In this document: in pieces, positions 57,040 through 64,000 of the stretch
Layout of the letters: each line of letters starts with the position of its first letter
Position numbering within the stretch: position 1 is the first letter of the stretch
Assembly (NCBI RefSeq): GCF_000835165.1
Contig: NZ_CP007790.1
Location: 1,488,001 to 1,552,000 of the forward strand
Direction: 5' to 3'
From: Corynebacterium marinum DSM 44953
GTDB taxonomy: Bacteria; Actinomycetota; Actinomycetes; Mycobacteriales; Mycobacteriaceae
DNA length: 64,000 nt
The notes under the pieces: generated by a model
Told to the model about the DNA's origin: nothing
The model's database searches: none
What the model saw: only the letters and a program-made list of their open reading frames with translations
Made by a program: the position numbers and the translations under genes

Positions 57040-58098
57040 CTAGTTGACCGTCAGACCGACCTCGTCGATGAGCGCGGCCGTCTCATCGACGCTCGACAGG
57101 TCCGACAGGTCGAAGTCCGGGTTGGCGTCGGCGTCGAACGCCGGCACGCCCTCCGGACCTTCTGCGCCCTTGAGGAGAGGATACTCGTACGTCTCCCCGG
57201 CGAAGTACGCCTGCCCCTCCTCGGAGAGCAGGAACCGGATGAACTCGAGCGCCTGCGGGTCCTGGGCGTCCTGCTTCAGCATGCCGGCCCCGGTGACGTT
57301 GACCAGTGCCGCGAGGTCCCCCGGCTGGCCGAACTTGAGCTGTGCGCGCATGTTCTCCGGACCCACCTCAGCGGCGGACTGGTACCAGTAGTAGTGGTTG
57401 ATCAGGCCCAGGTCGACTTCGCCGGAGTTGACCGCCTGGAGGATGTCGCCGTTCTTCTGGTAGGTCTTGACGCCGTTGTCCTTGAGCTTCTGCAGGAAAT
57501 CGCGGGCGGCGTCCTCCCCCTCGGACACCCGGATCGCGGTGACGAAGGACAGGAAGGAGGCGTTGCCCGGGGCGATCGCGATCTCGCCGGCCCACTTCGG
57601 GTCGACCATCTCCGCCAGAGTGTCGGGGGCTTCCTCCCCGGTGACCTCTTCCCCGTCGTAGGCGACGACGCGCGCACGGCCGGTGAGGCCGACCCAGTGG
57701 CCGTCGTCGGAGTTGAACGCGGACGGCACCTGGTCGAGGACGTCGCCGGGCAGCTCGACGAGCATGCCTTCCTCCGCCACCAGGCCCAGAGCGCCCGCCT
57801 CCTGGGAGAGGAAGACCTCCGCCGGGGTGTTGTCCCCCTCGGTGAGCAGCAGCTGGGCCTGTTCGGAGGTGCTGCCGTAGCGCACCTCGGTCGTGATGCC
57901 GGTGGTGTCCTCGAACTTCTCGATCAGCGGCGCGATGAGGCTTTCGTCGCGGCCGGAGTAGATCACCAGGGTGTCGTCGGACGCGGCGCCGTTCGTGGTC
58001 GAGGCCTCCTCCGAGGTGTCGTCCGTGCAGGCGGTGAGACCGGCGACGACGCCCGCCGAGGCGACAGCGGCCAGGGCCATCCGGGTGAAAGAGCGCAT
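57040..58098 (-). CDS. Fe3+-type ABC transporter, substrate-binding lipoprotein (FbpA/FutA-like)
   Basis: A 352-residue surface lipoprotein. The signal peptide (residues 1-23) ends in LTAC with lipidated Cys24; an Asp/Thr/Ser-rich spacer precedes the ferric-binding fold. The start of the fold, TLVIYSGRDESLIAPLIEKFE, is diagnostic of FbpA/FutA. The paired-tyrosine iron ligands correspond to NHYYWYQ. GGAGG lies 8 bases before the ATG at 58098. The promoter and DtxR box at 58180-58211 place this operon under iron repression by the DtxR encoded at 5522-6202. Confidence 0.93.
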   Translation of the reverse strand: MRSFTRMALAAVASAGVVAGLTACTDDTSEEASTTNGAASDDTLVIYSGRDESLIAPLIEKFEDTTGITTEVRYGSTSEQAQLLLTEGDNTPAEVFLSQEAGALGLVAEEGMLVELPGDVLDQVPSAFNSDDGHWVGLTGRARVVAYDGEEVTGEEAPDTLAEMVDPKWAGEIAIAPGNASFLSFVTAIRVSEGEDAARDFLQKLKDNGVKTYQKNGDILQAVNSGEVDLGLINHYYWYQSAAEVGPENMRAQLKFGQPGDLAALVNVTGAGMLKQDAQDPQALEFIRFLLSEEGQAYFAGETYEYPLLKGAEGPEGVPAFDADANPDFDLSDLSSVDETAALIDEVGLTVN

Positions 58099-58179
58099 GT
58101 GTTGATCCTCCGTGGGGGTGCGGGTCCGCCGCGGGAGGCGGCGGCGTGGAGGCCGGGTGGCCCCCTTAACAAAACAAGG

Positions 58180-58198
58180 CAAGGTTAGCCTTATCTGA
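58180..58198. promoter_or_regulatory. DtxR box over the promoter of the iron transporter operon
   Basis: CAAGGTTAGCCTTATCTGA matches the DtxR consensus TTAGGTTAGCCTAACCTAA at 14 of 19 positions, with the whole central AGGTTAGCCT intact. On the minus strand it covers a -10 element TAACCT (58187-58182) that sits 18 bases from a -35 TTGACC (58211-58206). Iron-loaded DtxR would block transcription. Confidence 0.85.
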
Positions 58199-58243
58199 CT
58201 ATTAAGGTCAATGCTTTCCATCATCGTCCCCCAACGAAAAATT

Positions 58244-58271
58244 CCCGGACCGTAGCGGGCTACGGTCCGGG
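58244..58271 (-). terminator. Intrinsic terminator after pspA
   Basis: On the minus strand a perfect 13-bp stem (58271-58259 with 58256-58244) with a very tight loop is followed by AATTTTT. It is a textbook rho-independent terminator. Confidence 0.9.
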
Positions 58272-58312
58272 ACAACCCGGGCGGGAACATCCGCCCGCGG
58301 TGGAGGGTGAGG

Positions 58313-59146
58313 CTACTCGCCGCGCAGCTCCCGCATGCGCTGCGCCACCGCGTCATCGGTGACGTTGCCGGCGCCGCCCGCGCCGCCTTCAAGGGCCTTG
58401 TCGGCCGCCGGGGAAGCCAGCTCGTGGCTGCCCTGCATCTCGGCGCGGATCTGCTCCAGGCGGGAGTGGCCGGCCATCTGGATGCCGGCGTGCTGCACCT
58501 CCGCCATGCGGCCTTCGACGGAGTTCTGCGCCAGCTCGGCCTGGCCGAGGGCGTTGGAGTAACGGCGCTCGATCTTCTCGCGCACCTGATCCAGGTTCGG
58601 GGTGGATCCCGCGGTGATCGAGTTCATCGACTGCAGGGACTCGGAGACCTTCTCCTGCATCTTGGCCTGCTCCAGCTGGGAGAGCAGCTTGGTGCGCTCG
58701 GCGACCTTCTGCTGCAGTGCCATGGAGTTGCGCTCGACCGCCTGCTTGGCCTGGGCGGCCTGCTGCAGAGCCTGATCGTGCAACTGCTTCGTGTCCTCCA
58801 CGGACTGCTCCGCGGTGACCAGCTGGGCGGCGAAGGCCTCGGCGGCGTTCTCGTACTCGAGGGCCTTCTTCTCGTCGCCCTCCGAGCGCGCCTTGTCGGC
58901 GAGCTGGAGTGCCTGGCGGGTGTTGGCCTGGAGCTTCTCGATCTCACCGAGACGGCGGTTCAGCTGCATCTCCAGCTGACGCTGGTTGCCGATGACCGCG
59001 GCCGCCTGCTGGGACAGCTCCTGGTGCTGACGCTGCGCATCCTCGATGGCCTGCTGAATCTGCACCTTCGGATCGGCGTTCTCCTCGATCTTCGAGTCGA
59101 ACAGCGCCATGAGGTACTTCCATGCCTTTACGAAGGGGTTAGCCAT
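58313..59146 (-). CDS. pspA: Phage shock protein A (PspA/IM30 family)
   Basis: A 277-residue, almost entirely helical membrane-stress protein that polymerises on damaged inner membranes. The family N-terminal amphipathic helix [21 protein letters not shown] is followed by long coiled-coil helices ([20 protein letters not shown] onward), and the C-terminal about 35 residues are Gly/Ala-rich. In mycobacteria clgR-pspA-rv2743c form a stress operon. Here clgR lies just upstream, but no rv2743c-like membrane gene follows, only a terminator. ATG at 59146 with AGGAAGG about 11 bases upstream; TACCAT at 59195-59190 may be its own -10. Confidence 0.93.
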   Translation of the reverse strand: MANPFVKAWKYLMALFDSKIEENADPKVQIQQAIEDAQRQHQELSQQAAAVIGNQRQLEMQLNRRLGEIEKLQANTRQALQLADKARSEGDEKKALEYENAAEAFAAQLVTAEQSVEDTKQLHDQALQQAAQAKQAVERNSMALQQKVAERTKLLSQLEQAKMQEKVSESLQSMNSITAGSTPNLDQVREKIERRYSNALGQAELAQNSVEGRMAEVQHAGIQMAGHSRLEQIRAEMQGSHELASPAADKALEGGAGGAGNVTDDAVAQRMRELRGE

Positions 59147-59226
59147 GTCGGATCGGGCCTTCCTAGTTTTTGTTCAACGTTAACGTCACCATGGTAGCCG
59201 ACAGGGCCGGGTCCCGTCGGCCGCCG

Positions 59227-59553
59227 TTAAGCGTGGAGGGATTCCGTCGCGAGTTCCTCCGCCACGGACTGCAGCGCCATGGAACCGGCGGCTTCGATGA
59301 GGACATCCGCCACGGAGGTGCCCAGCGCATGGCATACCGAGGCCAGCAGTTCGGAGGAGACCTCCTTGCGGCCTCGTTCCAGCTCGGAGAGGTAGCCCGG
59401 GGAGACCCGGGCGGATTCTGCCAGTTCGCGCAGAGTGATGCCCTGGTCCGCCCGGAACGAGCGGAGGGCAGCACCGAGTGCCTCCCGGAGCAGAAGTTCA
59501 GGTGCACGGCGGGTGGAAAGGATCGGGGTATCTATGACAGCGGTAGTAACCAT
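59227..59553 (-). CDS. clgR: Transcriptional activator ClgR
   Basis: A 108-residue XRE/Cro-type regulator that activates clpC, clpP1P2 and other protein-quality genes in corynebacteria. The helix-turn-helix spans about residues 24-82 with [34 protein letters not shown], the ClgR hallmark. The protein is itself degraded by ClpCP in related species. ATG at 59553, with AAGGAG only two bases from it and 8 bases after the cinA stop. It is the last gene of pgsA-cinA-clgR; whether it also has its own promoter is not evident. Confidence 0.94.
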   Translation of the reverse strand: MVTTAVIDTPILSTRRAPELLLREALGAALRSFRADQGITLRELAESARVSPGYLSELERGRKEVSSELLASVCHALGTSVADVLIEAAGSMALQSVAEELATESLHA

Positions 59554-59561
59554 TACTCCTT

Positions 59562-60035
59562 CTAACGACCCGGCAGCGCGGTTTGTTCCACCCTGGTTAA
59601 CAACCCGTTCAACGCCTCTTCGACCGCGGCCTCGCGAATGTCTCGCCGGGTTCCCCTGAGATTCAGCTTCCGCGTCTCGACGCCGCCCTCCCCCGCGTAA
59701 CCGATCCAGACCTCGCCGACCGGGTGCCCGTCCTGTTGTTCCGGTCCGGCCACGCCGGTCAGGGACACACCCCAGTCGGCGAGGCACACCTCCCGGGCGC
59801 CTTCCGCCATTTCGGCCGCCACCTCCGCGGACACCGGGCCGTGGGTCCGCAGCGCGTGGGCGGAGACACCTGCCAGCAGCCCCTTGAGGTCCGTGGCGTA
59901 GGTGATCAGGCCGCCACGCAGCACGTGGGAGGCGCCGGGAGTGTCGGCGAGGGTGGCGGCGGCGAGGCCCGCGGTCAGCGACTCGCAGAAGGCGACGGTG
60001 AGGCCGCGGCGCCGCAGCGCCTCGACCAGGTTCAC
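59562..60035 (-). CDS. cinA: CinA C-terminal domain protein, nicotinamide-nucleotide amidase
   Basis: A 157-residue PncC-type amidase that converts nicotinamide mononucleotide to nicotinic acid mononucleotide, recycling NAD breakdown products. It corresponds to only the C-terminal domain of full-length CinA. Hallmarks are [18 protein letters not shown], the [17 protein letters not shown] block and [23 protein letters not shown] start at 60035 overlaps the pgsA stop (GTGA). The conserved pgsA-cinA-clgR order is seen across actinobacteria. Confidence 0.93.
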   Translation of the reverse strand: MNLVEALRRRGLTVAFCESLTAGLAAATLADTPGASHVLRGGLITYATDLKGLLAGVSAHALRTHGPVSAEVAAEMAEGAREVCLADWGVSLTGVAGPEQQDGHPVGEVWIGYAGEGGVETRKLNLRGTRRDIREAAVEEALNGLLTRVEQTALPGR

Positions 60036-60577
60036 GCCTGCCTCCGGGAATCAATGAGGTACTGCACACCCGTCCACACGGTCACCGCCACGGCGGTGAG
60101 CATCACCAGGTAATTGGGCAGATCCATCCACGCCGGCAGCGGTATAAGGTACAGGCCCACGGCCACGGCCTGCAGCGTCGTCTTGACCTTGCCGCCCTTG
60201 GAGGCCGGCACCACCAGGCCGCGGCGCAGCATGTACATCCGCCAGATGGTGATCCCGAACTCGCGCACCAGGATCACCACGGTGATCCACACCGGCAGCT
60301 CGCCGATGAGGTTCAGTCCAACCAGCGCGGCGGTCATGAGCGCCTTGTCCGCGATGGGGTCGGCGATCTTGCCGAAGTCGGTCACCAGGTTGCGCGCCCG
60401 GGCGATGTCGCCGTCGAGCTTGTCGGTGATCATCAGGGCGACGAACACCCCGAACGCCCACCACATGTGTCCGCCGAGCAGCAGCCAGAGGAACAGGGGT
60501 ATGACCAGGATGCGCAGACTCGTCAACACGTTGGGGAGGTTGAAGTTGCTGGGCTTCGCGGGCGTCGGTGCAGTCAC
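60032..60577 (-). CDS. pgsA: CDP-diacylglycerol-glycerol-3-phosphate 3-phosphatidyltransferase
   Basis: A 181-residue CDP-alcohol phosphatidyltransferase making phosphatidylglycerophosphate, precursor of phosphatidylglycerol and cardiolipin. The catalytic signature D-x2-D-G-x2-A-R-x8-G-x3-D-x3-D is intact ([26 protein letters not shown]). Four or five spans follow. The start is taken as the GTG at 60577, because TAGGGT (complement of 60585-60590) is exactly 7 bases upstream: a leaderless start. The frame is open to a GTG at 60586, inside that -10. Only 44 bases separate it from the divergent YciI-like gene. Confidence 0.93.
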   Translation of the reverse strand: MTAPTPAKPSNFNLPNVLTSLRILVIPLFLWLLLGGHMWWAFGVFVALMITDKLDGDIARARNLVTDFGKIADPIADKALMTAALVGLNLIGELPVWITVVILVREFGITIWRMYMLRRGLVVPASKGGKVKTTLQAVAVGLYLIPLPAWMDLPNYLVMLTAVAVTVWTGVQYLIDSRRQA

Positions 60578-60621
60578 GCCCCACACCCTACCCCTCCGGG
60601 ACGGGAGTAGAATTTCTCAGT

Positions 60622-60933
60622 ATGAAATACTTTGCCGTCCACTACCAGTACGCCGACGAGTCACCCGAGATCGTCGCCCTGCGCCCCGTGCACCGTGAGT
60701 GGCTGGCCGCCCTCGGCGCAGCGGACCAGCTCGTCGGCTCGGGCCCCTACACCGACGGGCAGGGAGGTGCGCTGATCATCATCCGCCTCCCGGAGACCGC
60801 CACCGTCAGCGACGCGGAGGAGCTCATGGACGAGGACCCTTTCTCCCGGGAGAAGGCCCTCGAAGGCCGCAGCATCCGGGAATGGAACCCCGTCCTGAAC
60901 GTGTTCCGCTCCCCGGATGAGGACTTGAACTAG
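60622..60933 (+). CDS. YciI-like protein
   Basis: A 103-residue ferredoxin-like fold protein of the YciI/YCII family. The N-terminal MKYFAVHYQYADES strand, RPVHREWLAALGAADQLVGSGPYTD with the conserved His, and the PFSREKALEGRSIREWNPVLNVF C-terminus fit the family. Its members include small hydrolases and dehalogenase-like enzymes, most unassigned. ATG at 60622: TAGAAT (60608-60613) is 8 bases upstream and no Shine-Dalgarno is present. It converges on terC and ends at the base before it. Confidence 0.88.
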   Translation: MKYFAVHYQYADESPEIVALRPVHREWLAALGAADQLVGSGPYTDGQGGALIIIRLPETATVSDAEELMDEDPFSREKALEGRSIREWNPVLNVFRSPDEDLN

Positions 60934-62067
60934 CTAGTCCCGTTTCCTGTCGGGCCCGCTCCACTTCGTGGAGCCCCCGCGTGCCTCCGCCGGACCGTCG
61001 GGCAGCTCCGCATTGTCGGCGGCGAACTTCTCCTCCTCCGACAGCTCGTGGTACTCCTGCCCGGTGCTGACCCGGGTGTCGACGGCGCCCTGCGCCTTGT
61101 CGTAGTAGTTGCGCCAGATCGACGCCAGGACCGTGACCACGAGGATTCCCACGATCACCACCAGCGAACCTTCTGTCGGGATCTCCGGCACCGTCACGTT
61201 CTCGCCGGCGTTGATGAAGGGCAGGTTGTTCTCGTGCAGGGCGTGGAGCAGCAGCTTCACGCCGATGAACGCCAGGATGAGGCCCAGGCCGTAAGGCAGG
61301 TACACCAGACGGTCGAGCAGGCCGTCCAGGAGGAAGTACATCTGGCGCAGTCCCATGAGGGAGAACGCGTTGGTGGTGAACACCAGGTAGGACTCCGTGG
61401 TGATGCCGTAGATGGCCGGGATGGAGTCGAACGCGAACATCACGTCCACCAGGCCGATCGCCACCAGCGCCACGAACAGCGGGGTCAGCGCGAACTTGCC
61501 GTGGAAGCGGGTGGTCAGCTTGTCGCCGTCATACCCCGGGGTGACGTGCACGACCTTGCGCAGCCACTTGATCACCTTCATCTCGTTCGGGTCCGTCTCC
61601 GGGGCGTCGGTGATCTCGTCCCACAGCAGCTTGACCGCCGTCCACAGGAGGAAGATCGCGAAGAGGTAGAAGACGTCCGACCAGGCGGAGATGATGGCCG
61701 CGCCCAGGAGGATGAAGATCAGTCGGAAGACCAGCGCCAGCACGATGCCGATGAGCAGCACCTTCTGCTGGTATTTGCGCGGGATCTTGAAGGCGCCCAT
61801 GATGAGCGCGAAGACGAAGAGGTTGTCCACGCTCAGCGCCTTCTCCGTCACGTAGCCGGTGAAGTACTCGACGCCGTGCTGGTGGTCCCACATGACGTAC
61901 ACGAAGACGCCGAACAGGAGCGCGAGGCCGACGTAGAACGTCGTCCACAGCGCGGATTCCCTGATGGTGGGTTCGTGCGGGGTGCGCACGTGGCTGTAGA
62001 AATCAAAGATGAAGAATCCGAGGATCATCACGATGGTGGCGATCCAGATCCACAAAGGAACGGTCAA
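60934..62067 (-). CDS. TerC family membrane protein, probable Mn2+ exporter
   Basis: A 377-residue integral membrane protein with about nine spans. The TerC signatures are TEKALSVDNLFVFALIMGAF with acidic residues in the membrane (motif EkxLSxDN) and IGLVDVMFAFDSIPAIYG in the second half. Recent work on TerC/Alx proteins supports Mn2+ export. A yybP-ykoY-type leader upstream agrees. The start is a TTG at 62067 with GGAGGCAGGGA upstream, a weak start codon often seen on riboswitch-controlled genes. About 50 hydrophilic residues end the protein. Confidence 0.93.
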   Translation of the reverse strand: MTVPLWIWIATIVMILGFFIFDFYSHVRTPHEPTIRESALWTTFYVGLALLFGVFVYVMWDHQHGVEYFTGYVTEKALSVDNLFVFALIMGAFKIPRKYQQKVLLIGIVLALVFRLIFILLGAAIISAWSDVFYLFAIFLLWTAVKLLWDEITDAPETDPNEMKVIKWLRKVVHVTPGYDGDKLTTRFHGKFALTPLFVALVAIGLVDVMFAFDSIPAIYGITTESYLVFTTNAFSLMGLRQMYFLLDGLLDRLVYLPYGLGLILAFIGVKLLLHALHENNLPFINAGENVTVPEIPTEGSLVVIVGILVVTVLASIWRNYYDKAQGAVDTRVSTGQEYHELSEEEKFAADNAELPDGPAEARGGSTKWSGPDRKRD

Positions 62068-62103
62068 GGTCCCTGCCTCCGGTCTGTTCTGGGTAAATGA
62101 ATG

Positions 62104-62206
62104 ACCGGAGGTCTCCCCCGCCCGCAGTGTGTGCGGGCCGGCACATCCGGGCCCGAAGGCCGTGCTGACGGTGTGTGCCGATTATGGGGTACTCCCCTCC
62201 ATGACA
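62104..62206 (-). promoter_or_regulatory. yybP-ykoY (Mn2+) riboswitch candidate in the terC leader
   Basis: Reading the minus strand, the leader contains GGAGGGGAGTA (62200-62190) near its 5' end and GAGACCTCC near its 3' end (about 62115-62107). The GGAGG and CCTCC parts pair as P1. Between them GGCACA (62179-62174) pairs with TGTGCC (62145-62140). GGGGAGUA plus a 3' GAGACC/AGACCU are hallmarks of the Mn2+-sensing yybP-ykoY family, which commonly precedes terC/alx genes. A -10 TATAGT (62218-62213) starts the transcript just upstream. Confidence 0.75.
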
Positions 62207-62271
62207 GGTGAGACTATACACGCCCCGCCCGGCCGGCAGAACCACTCGACGCCTGCCCCGGATTCAGCCGG

Positions 62272-64000
62272 TCAGAACGCCCCCGAGGACGGGTTGTAGG
62301 TCGCCTGGACGACCCGGGTGTCGTTCTCCCCGGCCTCCTCAGGGACGTCCTGCTCTTCCCAGCCAGCCTCCTTGGGGGCGTCGGCAGGGTCGGCGCCCTT
62401 GATCATCCAGAGGATGGTGTCGAGCTCGTCCGGCTTGACCAGGACGTCGCGGGCCTTGGACCCCTCGGAGGGGCCCACGACCCCGCGGGTCTCCATGAGG
62501 TCCATGAGACGGCCGGCCTTGGCGAAGCCGATGCGCAGCTTGCGCTGCAGCATCGAGGTCGAACCGAGCTGGGAGGTGACCACGAGCTCGACGGCCTCGA
62601 GGAGGTCGTCCATGTCCTTGCCGATGTCGTCGTCGATCTCCTTCTTCGCGTCGGAGACCTTGTCGTCGGTCACGCCCTCGGTGTAGTTCGGCTGGGCCTG
62701 GAGCTTGGCGGCCTCCACGACGGCGGAGACCTCTTCATCGGTGACGAAGGCGCCCTGCAGGCGCTGGGGTTTGCCGGCGCCCTGGGGGATGAACAGGGCG
62801 TCGCCCATGCCGATGAGCTTCTCCGCGCCCGACTGGTCGAGGATCACCCGGGAGTCGGTGAGTGAGGAGGTGGCGAAGGCCAGCCGGGACGGGACGTTGG
62901 TCTTGATCAGGCCGGTGACCACGTCGACCGAGGGGCGCTGGGTGGCCAGGACGAGGTGGATGCCGGCGGCGCGCGCCTTCTGGGTGATCCGGACGATGGA
63001 CTCCTCGATCTCCTTCGGCGCGGTCATCATGAGGTCGGCGAGCTCGTCGACGACGCAGATGATGAACGGGTACGGGCGGTACTCCCGCTGCGAGCCCGCC
63101 GGAGCGGTGACCTCGCCGGACCTGACCTTGCGGTTGTAGTCCTTGATGTGGCGCACGCGCGCGGACTTCATGTCCATGTAGCGCTGCTCCATCTCCTCCA
63201 CGAGCCACTGCAACGCGGCCGCGGCCTTCTTCGGCTGGGTGATGATGGGGGTGATCAGGTGCGGGATGCCCTCATAGGGGGTCAGCTCGACCATCTTCGG
63301 GTCGACCAGGATGAGGCGGACCTCTTCCGGGGTGGCGCGCGTGAGCAGAGAGACGAGCAGGGAGTTGATGAACGCGGACTTGCCGGAGCCGGTGGAGCCG
63401 GCGACGAGCAGGTGCGGCATCTTCTGCACGGAGTGGGAGACGAAGTCGCCCTCGATGTCCTTGCCCAGGCCGATGAGCATGGAGTCGTGGTTTCCGCGGG
63501 TGGCGGGCGCGTTGAGGACGTCGGCCAGCCGGACCATCTCGCGGTCGAGGTTGGGCACCTCGATGCCGACCAGGGACTTGCCCGGGATCGGGGTGAGCAG
63601 GCGGATGTTGTCCGTCGCCACGGCGTACGCCAGGTTGGACTGGAGGTTGGTGATCTTCGAGACCTTCACTCCCGGCCCCAGCTCCACCTCGTAGCGGGTG
63701 ACGGTCGGGCCGCGGGAGAAGCCGGTGACGGTGGCGTCCACGTTGAACTCGCCGAAGACGTCGGTGATCGCCTCGATCATCCGGTCGTTGGCCTCGGTGC
63801 GGGTCTTGGGCCGGTCACCGTCGATGAGCAGGTCAGTGCTCGGCAGCCGGTAGTCCGTGCTGGTCTCCGGCTGGCGCGGCGCCGGGGCCGGATCGTCGGC
63901 CAGCTCGGATTTCGGGGTGGCCGCGGGGACGGCGGCGGCGTCGATGCCCGAACGCGCGACGATGGCCTGCCGGATGGCCTCGCGCGACTGCGCGACAGCG
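62272..64000 (-). CDS. ftsK: DNA translocase FtsK, C-terminal part (5' end beyond window)
   Basis: The C-terminal 575 residues of the divisome DNA pump that segregates chromosome ends and activates XerCD. A Pro/Ala linker precedes the alpha domain ([15 protein letters not shown]...[16 protein letters not shown]). The RecA-like motor has Walker [10 protein letters not shown], Walker [15 protein letters not shown] and [15 protein letters not shown]. The winged-helix gamma domain at the end ([41 protein letters not shown]) reads KOPS sequences. The N-terminal membrane domain lies beyond base 64000. It lies upstream of terC on the same strand, separated by the riboswitch region. Confidence 0.95.
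   Translation of the reverse strand, partial: AVAQSREAIRQAIVARSGIDAAAVPAATPKSELADDPAPAPRQPETSTDYRLPSTDLLIDGDRPKTRTEANDRMIEAITDVFGEFNVDATVTGFSRGPTVTRYEVELGPGVKVSKITNLQSNLAYAVATDNIRLLTPIPGKSLVGIEVPNLDREMVRLADVLNAPATRGNHDSMLIGLGKDIEGDFVSHSVQKMPHLLVAGSTGSGKSAFINSLLVSLLTRATPEEVRLILVDPKMVELTPYEGIPHLITPIITQPKKAAAALQWLVEEMEQRYMDMKSARVRHIKDYNRKVRSGEVTAPAGSQREYRPYPFIICVVDELADLMMTAPKEIEESIVRITQKARAAGIHLVLATQRPSVDVVTGLIKTNVPSRLAFATSSLTDSRVILDQSGAEKLIGMGDALFIPQGAGKPQRLQGAFVTDEEVSAVVEAAKLQAQPNYTEGVTDDKVSDAKKEIDDDIGKDMDDLLEAVELVVTSQLGSTSMLQRKLRIGFAKAGRLMDLMETRGVVGPSEGSKARDVLVKPDELDTILWMIKGADPADAPKEAGWEEQDVPEEAGENDTRVVQATYNPSSGAF

Noticed and set aside
59198-59222. Terminator between clgR and pspA
   Set aside because: The GCCGAC/GTCGGC hairpin has a bulge and no T-run on the minus strand; it may only attenuate.

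Overview
The window is a gene-dense, high-GC stretch of a Corynebacterium chromosome. The assignment rests on the sigB-dtxR-galE block, the nrdR/lexA/sugR/ptsI/fruK/ptsF/ptsH cluster, gluABCD, recX-recA preceded by a DUF3046 gene, bioYMN, and pspA/clgR/cinA/pgsA upstream of terC and ftsK. This order matches the C. glutamicum/C. diphtheriae core backbone as I remember it. DtxR keeps every metal ligand at C. diphtheriae numbering, and OxyR has its two redox cysteines at 206 and 215. I see no rRNA, tRNA, CRISPR array, prophage or insertion sequence. Genes run on both strands in short operons and many overlap by 4 bases.

Layout. 1-4.3 kb: a superfamily II helicase (cut by the window edge) with a DUF3039 gene, and divergently a DUF3099 membrane protein, a methyltransferase and dtd. 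4.3-12.2 kb: sigB behind a SigH-type promoter, dtxR, galE, a DUF4192 gene, a PAC2-family protein and a Ski2/HelY-like helicase. 12.3-21.2 kb: a PepSY-like lipoprotein, a broken dsdX next to intact dsdA, sucCD, ahpCD divergent from oxyR, and a membrane protein. 21.3-28.2 kb: hrpA, nrdR, a DivS-like gene, lexA and sugR. 28.2-33.5 kb: the PTS block ptsI / fruK-ptsF-ptsH. 33.5-46.7 kb: two small unknown genes with uraA, hflX, a Cys/Gly-tailed protein, a PEP-mutase-family protein, dapF-miaA, a DUF349 protein, a GNAT protein and miaB. 46.9-54.4 kb: gluABCD, recX-recA, the DUF3046 gene and bioYMN. 54.4-64 kb: an Fe3+-type ABC transporter behind a DtxR box, pspA, clgR-cinA-pgsA, a YciI-like protein, terC behind a probable yybP-ykoY (Mn2+) riboswitch, and the 3' part of ftsK.

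The genes form an unusually regulator-rich segment: SigB (stress), DtxR (iron), OxyR (peroxide), NrdR (dNTP), LexA (SOS), SugR (sugar uptake) and ClgR (proteolysis). Several probable target sites lie in the same window: a DtxR box before the iron transporter, LexA-like boxes before lexA and recA, a BioQ-type palindrome before bioYMN, and a 9-bp word shared by the sugR and ptsI/fruK control regions. Many genes have a TANNNT -10 element 6-8 bases before the start codon and no Shine-Dalgarno sequence, the signature of leaderless transcripts.

I did not find a clearly new biological system. The best leads are the doubly deleted dsdX, the terC riboswitch, the missing fruR-type regulator in the fructose PTS locus, the Cys-tailed protein at 37.5 kb, and the overlapping divergent leaderless promoters at 60.6 kb.
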